Assembly (NCBI GenBank): GCA_910575695.1
Contig: CAJTGJ010000016.1
Span: 1-64,000 of the forward strand
Direction: 5' to 3'
DNA from: Oscillospiraceae bacterium
GTDB lineage: Bacteria; Bacillota; Clostridia; Oscillospirales; Oscillospiraceae
Length of the DNA: 64,000 bases
The notes below the pieces were generated by a model that saw only the letters and a program-made list of their open reading frames with translations, had not been told where the DNA came from and made no database searches. Below, in pieces: positions 18,177 to 25,287 of the stretch (its first letter is position 1; every line of letters starts with the position of its first letter). A program made the position numbers and the translations under genes.

Positions 18177-20594
18177 TTGAAACACGCGGACATCATCAAA
18201 CAAATGACATTGGAGGAGAAGTGCTACCTGTTCTCCGGCAAGGACTTCTGGCAGACGCGGAGCGTGGAGCGGCTGGGCGTGCCCAGCATGACCCTCTCCG
18301 ACGGCCCCCACGGCATCCGCAAGCAGGAAGGGGCGGGGGATCAGCTTGGGCTGAACGGCTCCCTGCCGGCCACCTGCTACCCCACCGCCGCCACCATCGC
18401 CAACAGCTGGGACACGGCACTGGGAGAGGAGATCGGCGAACACCTGGGCACGGAAGCGGCGTCCCAGGGGGTGGGCACGCTGCTGGGCCCGGGGCTGAAC
18501 ATCAAGCGCTCCCCCTTCTGCGGGCGCAACTTCGAGTATTTCTCCGAGGACCCCTACCTGGCGGGCAAGATGGCGGCCAGCTATATCCGGGGCATCCAGA
18601 AAAACGGCGTGGCCGCCTGCCCCAAGCACTTCGCCGCCAACTCCCAGGAGCTGCGCCGGATGGCGTCCGACTCCGTCATGGATGAGCGCACCCTGCGGGA
18701 GATCTACCTCACCGGGTTTGAGATCGCCGTGAAGGAGGGCCGCGCCAGGTCTATCATGTCCGCCTACAACCGGATCAACGGGGTGTACGCCAACGAGAAC
18801 GAGCACCTTTTGCAGGAGATCCTCCGGGACGAGTGGGGCTTTGACGGCTTCGTGGTGTCCGACTGGGGGGCCTCCAACGACCATACCGAGGGCGTCCGGG
18901 CGGGCTCCCACCTGGAGATGCCCACCACCGGCGGCGACTCCGACCTGGAGCTGATCGAGGCGGTGAAGTCCGGCCGGTTCAGCCAGGAACTGCTGGACCA
19001 GCGGGTGGATGAGCTGCTGGACGTGATCCTGTCTGTCACCAAGTCCATCAAGCCCCTGGAGGGCAAGCCCTTCGACGTGGAAAAACACCACGCCATGGCG
19101 GCGAAGGCCAGCGAGCAGTCCATTGTACTGCTGAAGAACGAGAATAACATCCTGCCCCTGAAAAAGGGCGCGAAGGTGGCGGTTATCGGGGAGTTCGCCC
19201 AGAAGGCGCGGTACCAGGGCGCTGGCTCCTCCGTAGTCAATCCCACACGCCTGGACAACGCCATGGACGTGATCAAAAACTTCGATCTGGATGTGGCGGG
19301 CTTTGAGGCGGGCTACCCCCGCTCCGGCAAGGGCGACCCCGCCATGCAGGCCAGGGCGGTGGAGCTGGCGAAAAAAGCTGATATTGTTCTGCTCTATATC
19401 GGCCTGGACGAGATCAGTGAATCCGAGGGCCTGGACCGCTCCCATATGCGCCTGCCCCAGAGCCAGATAGACCTGATCGAGGCGGTGGCGGCGGTCAACC
19501 CCAGCGTGGTGGCCGTCATGTCCGCGGGCTCCGCCGTGGAGATGCCCTGGCTTCCCAAGTGCAAGGCCCTGGTCCACGGCTACCTGTGCGGCCAGGCGGG
19601 GGCGTCCTCCGTGCTCAAGGTTATCACGGGCCAGGTGAACCCCTCCGGCAAGCTGGCGGAGAGCTACCCCATGAAGTACGAGGACGTGTCCTCCGCTCCC
19701 TACTTCCCCGCCAAGGAGCGCACCGCCGAGTACCGGGAGGGCCTGTATGTGGGCTACCGCTACTTCGAGACAGCCAACGTGCCCGTGCTGTTCCCCTTCG
19801 GCTTTGGGCTGAGCTACACCACCTTCGAGTATTCCGATTTGACCGTCACCGGCAAGGAAGCCACGTTCACCCTCAAGAACACCGGAAAAATGGACGGGGC
19901 CGAGGTGGCCCAGCTCTACGTCTCCAAGCCGGACGGCGATGTGTTCCGCCCCGCCAAGGAGCTGAAGGGTTTCACCAAGGTGTTCCTGAAGGCTGGAGAA
20001 TCCAGGCAGGTAACCATCCCTCTGGATGACAAGGCGTTCCGCTATTTCAATGTCAAGACCAACCGGTTCGAGACCGAGGGCGGCGCGTGGACGGTGATGA
20101 TTGGCGCGTCCTGCGCGGACATCAGGCTGTCCGGCACGGTTTCCGTCAAGGGAACGCAGGCGGCTTCCCCCTATGATAAGGCGAAGTTCGCCAGGTATTT
20201 CTCCGGCGATATCAAGAGTGTTTCCGATGCCGAGTTTGAGGCCCTGCTGGGCCGTCCCATTCCCGACGGCCACTGGAGCGGCACCCTGGATATGAACGAC
20301 GCCATCTGCCAGCTGTACTACGCCAAGAGCTGGATCGCCCGGAAGGTGTACAAAATCATGACCAATATGCTGAACAAGAGCATCCAAAAGGGAGAACCGG
20401 ACCTGAACATCACCTTTATCTATAATATGCCCTTCCGGGGCATCGCCAAGATGGCGGGCGGTATGTGCACCATGGAGATGGCGGAGGGAATCCTCACCAT
20501 CGTCAACGGTCATTTCTTCAAAGGCCTGGGGGCTGTGATCGGCGGCTTCTTCCGCGCGGGCAGGAAGCGCAAGGCAGCCAACGCAATGAAATAA
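18177..20594 (+). CDS. Glycoside hydrolase family 3 beta-glycosidase, canonical order
   Basis: An 805-residue, apparently cytosolic enzyme without a signal peptide. Order: TIM barrel (1-290; SDGPHGIR, GRNFEYFSEDPYLAGKMA, CPKHFAANSQE, nucleophile Asp in FVVSDWGAS near 228), alpha/beta sandwich (about 320-560; QSIVLLKNENNILPL, DEISESEGLDR), fibronectin III-like domain (about 575-665). An extra C-terminal extension of about 130 residues, hydrophobic in part, is not usual for the family and may contact the membrane. The TTG start follows AAGGAGGGG. The GtrA-like gene starts 13 bases after the stop. Likely releases beta-linked glucose or related sugars from oligosaccharides. Confidence 0.93.
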   Translation: MKHADIIKQMTLEEKCYLFSGKDFWQTRSVERLGVPSMTLSDGPHGIRKQEGAGDQLGLNGSLPATCYPTAATIANSWDTALGEEIGEHLGTEAASQGVGTLLGPGLNIKRSPFCGRNFEYFSEDPYLAGKMAASYIRGIQKNGVAACPKHFAANSQELRRMASDSVMDERTLREIYLTGFEIAVKEGRARSIMSAYNRINGVYANENEHLLQEILRDEWGFDGFVVSDWGASNDHTEGVRAGSHLEMPTTGGDSDLELIEAVKSGRFSQELLDQRVDELLDVILSVTKSIKPLEGKPFDVEKHHAMAAKASEQSIVLLKNENNILPLKKGAKVAVIGEFAQKARYQGAGSSVVNPTRLDNAMDVIKNFDLDVAGFEAGYPRSGKGDPAMQARAVELAKKADIVLLYIGLDEISESEGLDRSHMRLPQSQIDLIEAVAAVNPSVVAVMSAGSAVEMPWLPKCKALVHGYLCGQAGASSVLKVITGQVNPSGKLAESYPMKYEDVSSAPYFPAKERTAEYREGLYVGYRYFETANVPVLFPFGFGLSYTTFEYSDLTVTGKEATFTLKNTGKMDGAEVAQLYVSKPDGDVFRPAKELKGFTKVFLKAGESRQVTIPLDDKAFRYFNVKTNRFETEGGAWTVMIGASCADIRLSGTVSVKGTQAASPYDKAKFARYFSGDIKSVSDAEFEALLGRPIPDGHWSGTLDMNDAICQLYYAKSWIARKVYKIMTNMLNKSIQKGEPDLNITFIYNMPFRGIAKMAGGMCTMEMAEGILTIVNGHFFKGLGAVIGGFFRAGRKRKAANAMK

Positions 20595-20607
20595 GGAGGA
20601 GCACAGC

Positions 20608-21108
20608 ATGAGCGGTATTAAAAAATGGATCGACGAGCATCCTACCCTGTGGGAATTTATCAAGTTCAACATCCTGTCCAACGTGGCCACCGTCACCAAT
20701 TTTGTGGTCATGTGGGTCTGCACCGGTTTCGTTTTCAAATCCTTCAGCGAACAGCCCTTCCAGTTCTTTATCTTCAACTACACTACTCCGGAAAGCCTGA
20801 TGATGTGCGGCTTCCTCAGCTTCCTGGTGGCCACGGCGGCGGCTCAGACGGTGAATTTCTTCGTGCAGAAGAACCTGGTGTTCAAATCCAACGCCAATTT
20901 TGGCAAGGCGGTACCCAAGTTCATCATCCTGGCGGTGGTGCTGGTCATCCTGTCCGCCGCCCTGCCTGCCTACAGCCAGACGCTGTTCATCAACATCGGC
21001 ATCCCCGCCGGGATCGCACCCACCCTGGCCAATATCGTGAACATTCTGATGCAGGTGGTCATCAGCTATCCCACGATGAAGTTCTGGGTCATGCCGGATC
21101 AGAAGTAA
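20608..21108 (+). CDS. GtrA-like family membrane protein
   Basis: A 166-residue protein with four hydrophobic segments (about 15-38, 66-90, 103-125 and 132-155). It matches the GtrA/DPMS flippase-like family by EFIKFNILSNVATVTNFVVM, TAAAQTVNFFVQKNLVF and the C-terminal YPTMKFWVM. Family members help move lipid-linked sugars across the membrane. It sits 13 bases after the GH3 gene with a GGAGGAGC site, so it belongs to that operon. Confidence 0.87.
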   Translation: MSGIKKWIDEHPTLWEFIKFNILSNVATVTNFVVMWVCTGFVFKSFSEQPFQFFIFNYTTPESLMMCGFLSFLVATAAAQTVNFFVQKNLVFKSNANFGKAVPKFIILAVVLVILSAALPAYSQTLFINIGIPAGIAPTLANIVNILMQVVISYPTMKFWVMPDQK

Positions 21109-21519
21109 CAACTGGCCAGATCCGGCAGCGGCTATGTTTTAGCGGTCTATCAGGACGTCCGGAATCGGACAGTATTGTGGACGCCATTAAATTGCAGCAG
21201 TAATAAAATGCCGGAGGGCAGCGGTTTTTGGCCGCTCCCTTCGGCATTCCCTTTACATCATGGCCCCAATGCTTCTAGGTCTGTCATTTTATTTTCAGAA
21301 TTTTGAGCACTTCGGACAGTTCTGTGAAATTTGCGTTTTACAATGGCCTCACCAAAGGAAGCGAGGTGCGGTTTATGAGAAAAAACCGCAGCCAGCGGAA
21401 TACCAATACAGGCAAGGGGGTCAACGACTATTTGGCATCCCCGGTCAACATCCCGGAACTGATCCGGCGTATCCGCCATTTTATAAAGTCTCAAGAACAG
21501 ATACAGCAGACTGAGTCCA
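21109..21519. other. Intergenic region with terminator and a gene remnant
   Basis: After the GtrA-like gene comes a terminator (21207-21248). The rest carries no complete gene, but a plus-strand frame at about 21411-21533 looks like the tail of a receiver domain (listed separately). Confidence 0.55.
21207..21248 (+). terminator. Terminator of the GH3/GtrA operon
   Basis: An imperfect stem (ATGCCGGAGGGCAGCGG with GGCCGCTCCCTTCGGCAT) with a TTTTT loop, followed by CCCTTTAC. Confidence 0.7.
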
Positions 21520-21533
21520 TCAATCGAAAATGA
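21411..21533 (+). pseudogene. Fragment resembling the C-terminal end of a response-regulator receiver domain
   Basis: The frame reads GKGVNDYLASPVNIPELIRR followed by IRHFIKSQEQIQ, which fits the end of a CheY-like receiver (usual pattern: G-x-N-D-Y-L-x-K-P-x-x-x-x-E-L-x-x-R-I). The conserved Lys is Ser. No upstream receiver half exists in any nearby frame, and the fragment ends at a stop that overlaps the convergent XRE gene. Best read as a decayed leftover, perhaps from a hybrid kinase like that at 53421. Confidence 0.4.
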
Positions 21534-21720
21534 ATATTTCTTCGATTGGAGCCTCAACCGCCCTTGAAATGTCAATGGCTAATTTCAGAGAGGGATTGTA
21601 CTGCGCTTTTTCCAGCCGCATGATGGTTTCCCGGCGTACGCCCACCTGCGCGGCCAGCTGCTCCTGGGTCAGATCCTTCAGCTGCCGGTATTTTTTTAAT
21701 CTGCACTCAAACTCGGCCAT
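21520..21720 (-). CDS. Small XRE-family helix-turn-helix regulator
   Basis: A 66-residue Cro/C1-type DNA-binding protein: LKKYRQLKDLTQEQLAAQVG and RRETIMRLEKAQYNPSLKLA form the HTH, and the end VEAPIEEIFIFD is typical for this group. It starts 2 bases after the stop of the membrane protein gene, forming the common membrane-protein/XRE pair. Probably autoregulatory. Confidence 0.9.
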   Translation of the reverse strand: MAEFECRLKKYRQLKDLTQEQLAAQVGVRRETIMRLEKAQYNPSLKLAIDISRAVEAPIEEIFIFD

Positions 21721-21722
21721 TT

Positions 21723-22391
21723 TTATTCTCCGCCCTCCTCCGTCTGGTCGTCGTGGTCATAGCGGTAAAGCAGATACTCCGGGAGAAAAATGCCCAGGGC
21801 CAACGTGAGGGAGAGTACGATAATCATGGCAATCAGGGTATATTCCAGGCTGCCGAACAGCCTCCCCTGACAGAGAATGACCAGCGCAATCAGCGTAATG
21901 CTGAACGTGATTTTGTAAGTGTTGAGCTGGGCGCGGGCGGCATTCTCGCGGAAGCGTTCATCCATGAAGATCCCGGACATTTTTCCCTCGTAGAAAAATC
22001 CAAAAAAGCCGAAAAACAGGAAAAACACAAAGGGGAAAACAGCGCCCGTGGCGGAGTAGGTCCAGAAACCCGCAAGGCCCAAAAATCCCAGCAGCCCCAG
22101 GAACCCCAGTTTAGGATTGACTTTGCGTGTCATGTTTGTCTTTGCGACATTCTTCTTGCTTTTTCCTACGCTGATAAACAGATGGATAAACAGAGCGAGC
22201 GCATAGACGCAAGTGAGGGAGATGGATAAAATCATGGGCAGATCCTTCGTGTTGAAGGAGTAACTTCCAAAGTCCATGGGAGTGACCAGGCGGGAGTCGT
22301 TAAATGTAACAGCGTACCAGACTGAGAGCAGCACAGCCGCGATGCAGAAGATCCCGCAGCCAACCCAGATTTTTACCTGATTCTTTTTCAT
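21723..22391 (-). CDS. DUF3796-like membrane protein
   Basis: A 222-residue membrane protein with about six hydrophobic segments. The central Gly/Phe/Leu-rich repeat (LGFLGLLGFLGLAGFW, then FFLFFGFFGFFYEGKMSG) is the hallmark I associate with DUF3796. Its partner is the downstream XRE regulator. The start at 22391 follows GGAGGCACTGC. Function unknown; it may sense a membrane state and control the regulator. Confidence 0.65.
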   Translation of the reverse strand: MKKNQVKIWVGCGIFCIAAVLLSVWYAVTFNDSRLVTPMDFGSYSFNTKDLPMILSISLTCVYALALFIHLFISVGKSKKNVAKTNMTRKVNPKLGFLGLLGFLGLAGFWTYSATGAVFPFVFFLFFGFFGFFYEGKMSGIFMDERFRENAARAQLNTYKITFSITLIALVILCQGRLFGSLEYTLIAMIIVLSLTLALGIFLPEYLLYRYDHDDQTEEGGE

Positions 22392-22409
22392 GCAGTGCCT
22401 CCAATTAAC

Positions 22410-22465
22410 GAGATATATTTATCTCTTGATAGGACAAATATATCACTTCTCCTTCTTCGTGTCAA
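22410..22465 (-). promoter_or_regulatory. Sigma-A promoter and candidate operator for the DUF3796/XRE pair
   Basis: TTGACA (22465-22460), a 17-base spacer and TATATT (22442-22437) form a strong minus-strand promoter. The palindrome GAGATATATTTATCTC (22410-22425) lies near the expected start point and could be bound by the XRE protein. Confidence 0.75.
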
Positions 22466-22577
22466 TAGGAAAATGAGAAATATTTGTCTCTTTCTGTTCC
22501 GGGCGCTTCGGAGTGACCATTGCAAAACATTTCGTGACATTCAGAGAGCATTTCATAACAAACAGGTGGATGGCTGC

Positions 22578-22606
22578 TTGCCAGTGCAGGACAGCCGTAG
22601 TATAAT
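22578..22606 (+). promoter_or_regulatory. Sigma-A promoter for the third LytTR regulator
   Basis: TTGCCA (22578-22583), a 17-base spacer and a perfect TATAAT (22601-22606) lie 36 bases upstream of the ATG at 22642. Confidence 0.77.
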
Positions 22607-22641
22607 ATTCTGTCATAATCATAAGGGAGGTGGAGCATTCC

Positions 22642-23361
22642 ATGCTGCGTATTGCCATCTGCGACGATGACAGCGCCACCGTTCAATCCAACCGGGGCAT
22701 CGCGGAGGACTGCCTGAAGCAATGCGGGAGCGCCGGCGAGATCGCCGCCTATACTCACAGCGGCAATCTCCTCTACGACATCACCGAGGATGGGTTTTTC
22801 TTTGACCTGATCCTGCTGGACATCGAGATGCCCGGCAGCACCGGGATGGAGCTGGCCGGAAAGATCAGGCCTTTTTTGCCCAATGTGAAGATCATCTTCA
22901 TTACCTCCCATGTGGAGTATGCCATCGACGCCTTTGAGCTGTCCATCTTCCGGTACGTTCCCAAGAACGACATCGCCTGGCGGCTCCCTGGGGCGATCTG
23001 TGACGCCATCCGGCTGATCGAACTGGAGGAGGGGCAGTTCTACACCATCCAGACCAACAGCCGTCTGGAGAAGATTCCATACAAGGAAATCCTTTTCCTT
23101 TCCCGGGACGGGAAAAACACCAGCATCACCACCACAGGCGGCGCGGCCAGGGTGCGCAAGAGCTTACAGCAGGTCTATGAGGAGCTGGCCACAGAGGAAT
23201 TCATCTTCATCGACCGGGGCTGCATCGTCAACATGATCCACGTCACGCAGGTCAAGGAAGGCATGGCCGTGCTGAAAAACGGCGCAGCCCTCCCCATCAG
23301 CCGCTCCCATCTGCAAGAGGTAAAGGCGCAGATCAACGCCTATTGGGGGGCGCACATATGA
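22642..23361 (+). CDS. LytTR-family response regulator (orphan, kinase lost)
   Basis: A 239-residue AgrA-like regulator. The receiver (1-120) has CDDD, the phosphoacceptor Asp in LILLDIEMPGSTGM and the switch segment FITSHVEYAIDAFE, but the usual Lys-Pro pair is replaced by VPKND. The LytTR domain (about 135-235) ends with PISRSHLQEVKAQINAYW. The ATG at 22642 follows GGGAGGTGG. Its stop overlaps an ATG (ATGA at 23358-23361) that opens only a 13-codon frame, the position where a kinase gene would start in this system. Confidence 0.9.
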   Translation: MLRIAICDDDSATVQSNRGIAEDCLKQCGSAGEIAAYTHSGNLLYDITEDGFFFDLILLDIEMPGSTGMELAGKIRPFLPNVKIIFITSHVEYAIDAFELSIFRYVPKNDIAWRLPGAICDAIRLIELEEGQFYTIQTNSRLEKIPYKEILFLSRDGKNTSITTTGGAARVRKSLQQVYEELATEEFIFIDRGCIVNMIHVTQVKEGMAVLKNGAALPISRSHLQEVKAQINAYWGAHI

Positions 23362-23399
23362 CGGATATTGTCACTTTTGCCGTTTGTGTTGTTTGTTAG
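23358..23399 (+). pseudogene. 13-codon remnant where a cognate sensor kinase would begin
   Basis: The frame M-T-D-I-V-T-F-A-V-C-V-V-C then TAG starts in an ATGA overlap with the regulator stop, as the kinase at 13590 does in a GTGA overlap. The residues are hydrophobic like the first helix of an AgrC-type kinase. No further kinase sequence lies between here and the tRNA, so most of the gene appears deleted. A chance short frame is possible. Confidence 0.4.
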
Positions 23400-23469
23400 G
23401 AACTTAGTGCTGCAAATTCCGATTTGAACCCAACGAAATTGTCAGCCGCGCTGACAAAACGCGCCAAAA

Positions 23470-23508
23470 AACGAACCCCCTCAAACCGTTGCGGTTCAAG
23501 GGGGGTTC
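23470..23508 (-). terminator. Terminator downstream of tRNA-Thr
   Basis: On the minus strand GAACCCCCCTTGAACCG pairs with CGGTTTGAGGGGTTC and is followed by GTTTTTTGG, just past the tRNA 3' end. Confidence 0.85.
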
Positions 23509-23509
23509 A

Positions 23510-23585
23510 TGGAGCTGGTAATGTGACTCGAACACACGACCTGCTGATTACGAATCAGCTGCTCTACCAACTGAGCTATACCAGC
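23510..23585 (-). tRNA. tRNA-Thr (anticodon CGU)
   Basis: A 76-nt cloverleaf on the minus strand: acceptor GCTGGTA/TACCAGC, D-arm AGCTCAGTTGGTAGAGC, anticodon arm GCTGA-TTCGTAA-TCAGC with anticodon CGT, T-arm with GTTCGAGTC, and an encoded CCA end. It reads ACG codons. It lies just upstream of the cardiolipin synthase end on the same strand. Confidence 0.95.
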
Positions 23586-23681
23586 ACACCATCTTTATTG
23601 ACGCCCAAGTATCATACACCACAAACGCCGGTTTGTCAAGGGGGCACGGACAGGTTTCCCAACCCGCCCGCGCCCTATCGC

Positions 23682-25262
23682 TCAGAACAGCGGCGCGAAC
23701 AGCTGAAGCAGATCCCGCAGCAGCCGGTGGGGCAGGGAGATCGACCGGCAGTCCTCCAGCGTTACCCGCAGGCTTTTGGCCTGTGTGTCCAGGAAATCGT
23801 CCCGGATGGCCGCCACCGACGGCGTGCCGTACAGCAGGACGCCGTTCTCGAAGTGGAGGAACATACTGCGGTAGTCCAGATTCACCGTGCCCACCGTGGC
23901 CCACAGGTCGTCCACCACGAAGTTTTTGGCGTGGATGAACCCCGGTTCGTACTCAAATACCTGCACCCCCGCCTCCAGCAGCTCCTCGTAGTGGGAGCGG
24001 GTGGTCTCAAACACCGTCTTTTTGTCCGGAATATGGGGGGTGATGATCCGCACATCCACCCCGGATTTGGCGGCGGTGGTCAGCGCCATGGACAGCGAAT
24101 AGTCGATTACCAGATAGGGCGTGGTGATATACACGTAACGCTGGGCCCGATAGATGAGGTTGAGGTACACCGTCTGCCCCACCGGCTCCTTGTCCCAGGG
24201 GCAGTCGTGGTAGGGCTGGACGTAGCCCTCCGCGCCCCCCTGGGCGGGGGCGGGGCGGAAGGGGGTGAAGTGCTCCTCCTCACTGTTGGTGAAGTCCCAC
24301 ATGGCCAGGAAGGACACGGTCATGGACCACACCGCGTCCCCCTCCAGCCGGATGGCGGAATCCTTCCAGTGGCCGAACCGGGGCTTGACGTTGATATACT
24401 CGTCCGCCATGTTGATGCCGCCGGTGAACGCCACCCGGCCGTCGATGATCATATATTTCCGGTGATCCCGGTTGTTCTGCCGCAGGGACACCACCGGCAC
24501 AAAGCGGTTGAATACCCGGCAGTGTACCCCCAGCATTTCCAGCATGGCGGGGTAATCCGAGGGCAGGGTGGTGATGGAGCCGATGTCGTCATAGATCACC
24601 CGGACCTCCACGCCCCGCTGAGCCTTTTCCCGGAGGATGTCCAGGATGGAGTTCCAGAGCTTCCCCTCCTCAATGATGAAATACTCGATGAAGATATACC
24701 GCTCCGCCCCGCGCAGGGCCTTCAGAATGTCGTCGTAGCATACATCCCCCAGGGGATAGTATTTGGTGCGGGTGTTGCCATAGACGGGACAATGGGTGGT
24801 CTGCTCCAGGTAATGGGCCATGCGGGCCGAGTTCTCCCCCATAAGCTCCCCCAGGGATGCGGCGCGGCCGCACTCAGCGGTCAGGTTCTTGCGGATCTTG
24901 CGTTCCATAGACCGCAGGCGGCGCTGGTTGAACTGGGACAGGTGGTTGCCGCCCAGCAGCAGGTAGGCCACCGAGCCGAAGGGCATCAGCCCCAGCACGA
25001 TGATCAGCCAGCCGATCTTGTACCCGGGATTGGTTTTGGCCCCCACGATCCACAGGGCCGACAGCACCGACAGCGCCAGGAACAGCCACTCCACAGCGGC
25101 AAAATTGGTGCTGTCCCGCAGGACGATCAGCCCCGCCCCGTACAGGACAATCTGGGCGATGATCAGCACGCCCACAATGCCCATGCGGTGGAACAGCAGC
25201 TTTCCGATTTTGCTCTGCACTCTTTTTTTCTTGTTTGTCTGGTTCTGGGTTCTCTTTTGCAT
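23682..25262 (-). CDS. cls: Cardiolipin synthase (phospholipase D family)
   Basis: A 526-residue membrane enzyme that condenses two phosphatidylglycerols to cardiolipin and glycerol. Two N-terminal hydrophobic segments (about 28-50 and 55-75) precede the tandem HKD motifs: HRKYMIIDGRVAFTGG (about 260) and HAKNFVVDDLWATVGT (about 440), the latter followed by NLDYRSM. The length is somewhat above the usual 480-510. It ends the minus-strand run that starts at murB; the 25-base gap to dnaE suggests read-through. Confidence 0.93.
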   Translation of the reverse strand: MQKRTQNQTNKKKRVQSKIGKLLFHRMGIVGVLIIAQIVLYGAGLIVLRDSTNFAAVEWLFLALSVLSALWIVGAKTNPGYKIGWLIIVLGLMPFGSVAYLLLGGNHLSQFNQRRLRSMERKIRKNLTAECGRAASLGELMGENSARMAHYLEQTTHCPVYGNTRTKYYPLGDVCYDDILKALRGAERYIFIEYFIIEEGKLWNSILDILREKAQRGVEVRVIYDDIGSITTLPSDYPAMLEMLGVHCRVFNRFVPVVSLRQNNRDHRKYMIIDGRVAFTGGINMADEYINVKPRFGHWKDSAIRLEGDAVWSMTVSFLAMWDFTNSEEEHFTPFRPAPAQGGAEGYVQPYHDCPWDKEPVGQTVYLNLIYRAQRYVYITTPYLVIDYSLSMALTTAAKSGVDVRIITPHIPDKKTVFETTRSHYEELLEAGVQVFEYEPGFIHAKNFVVDDLWATVGTVNLDYRSMFLHFENGVLLYGTPSVAAIRDDFLDTQAKSLRVTLEDCRSISLPHRLLRDLLQLFAPLF

Positions 25263-25287
25263 AGGTTCACCTGATATTGTCCCGCGT

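Noticed and set aside
23510-23585. tRNA-Thr as an integration site of a mobile element
   Set aside because: No integrase gene and no repeat of the tRNA 3' end was seen on either side.
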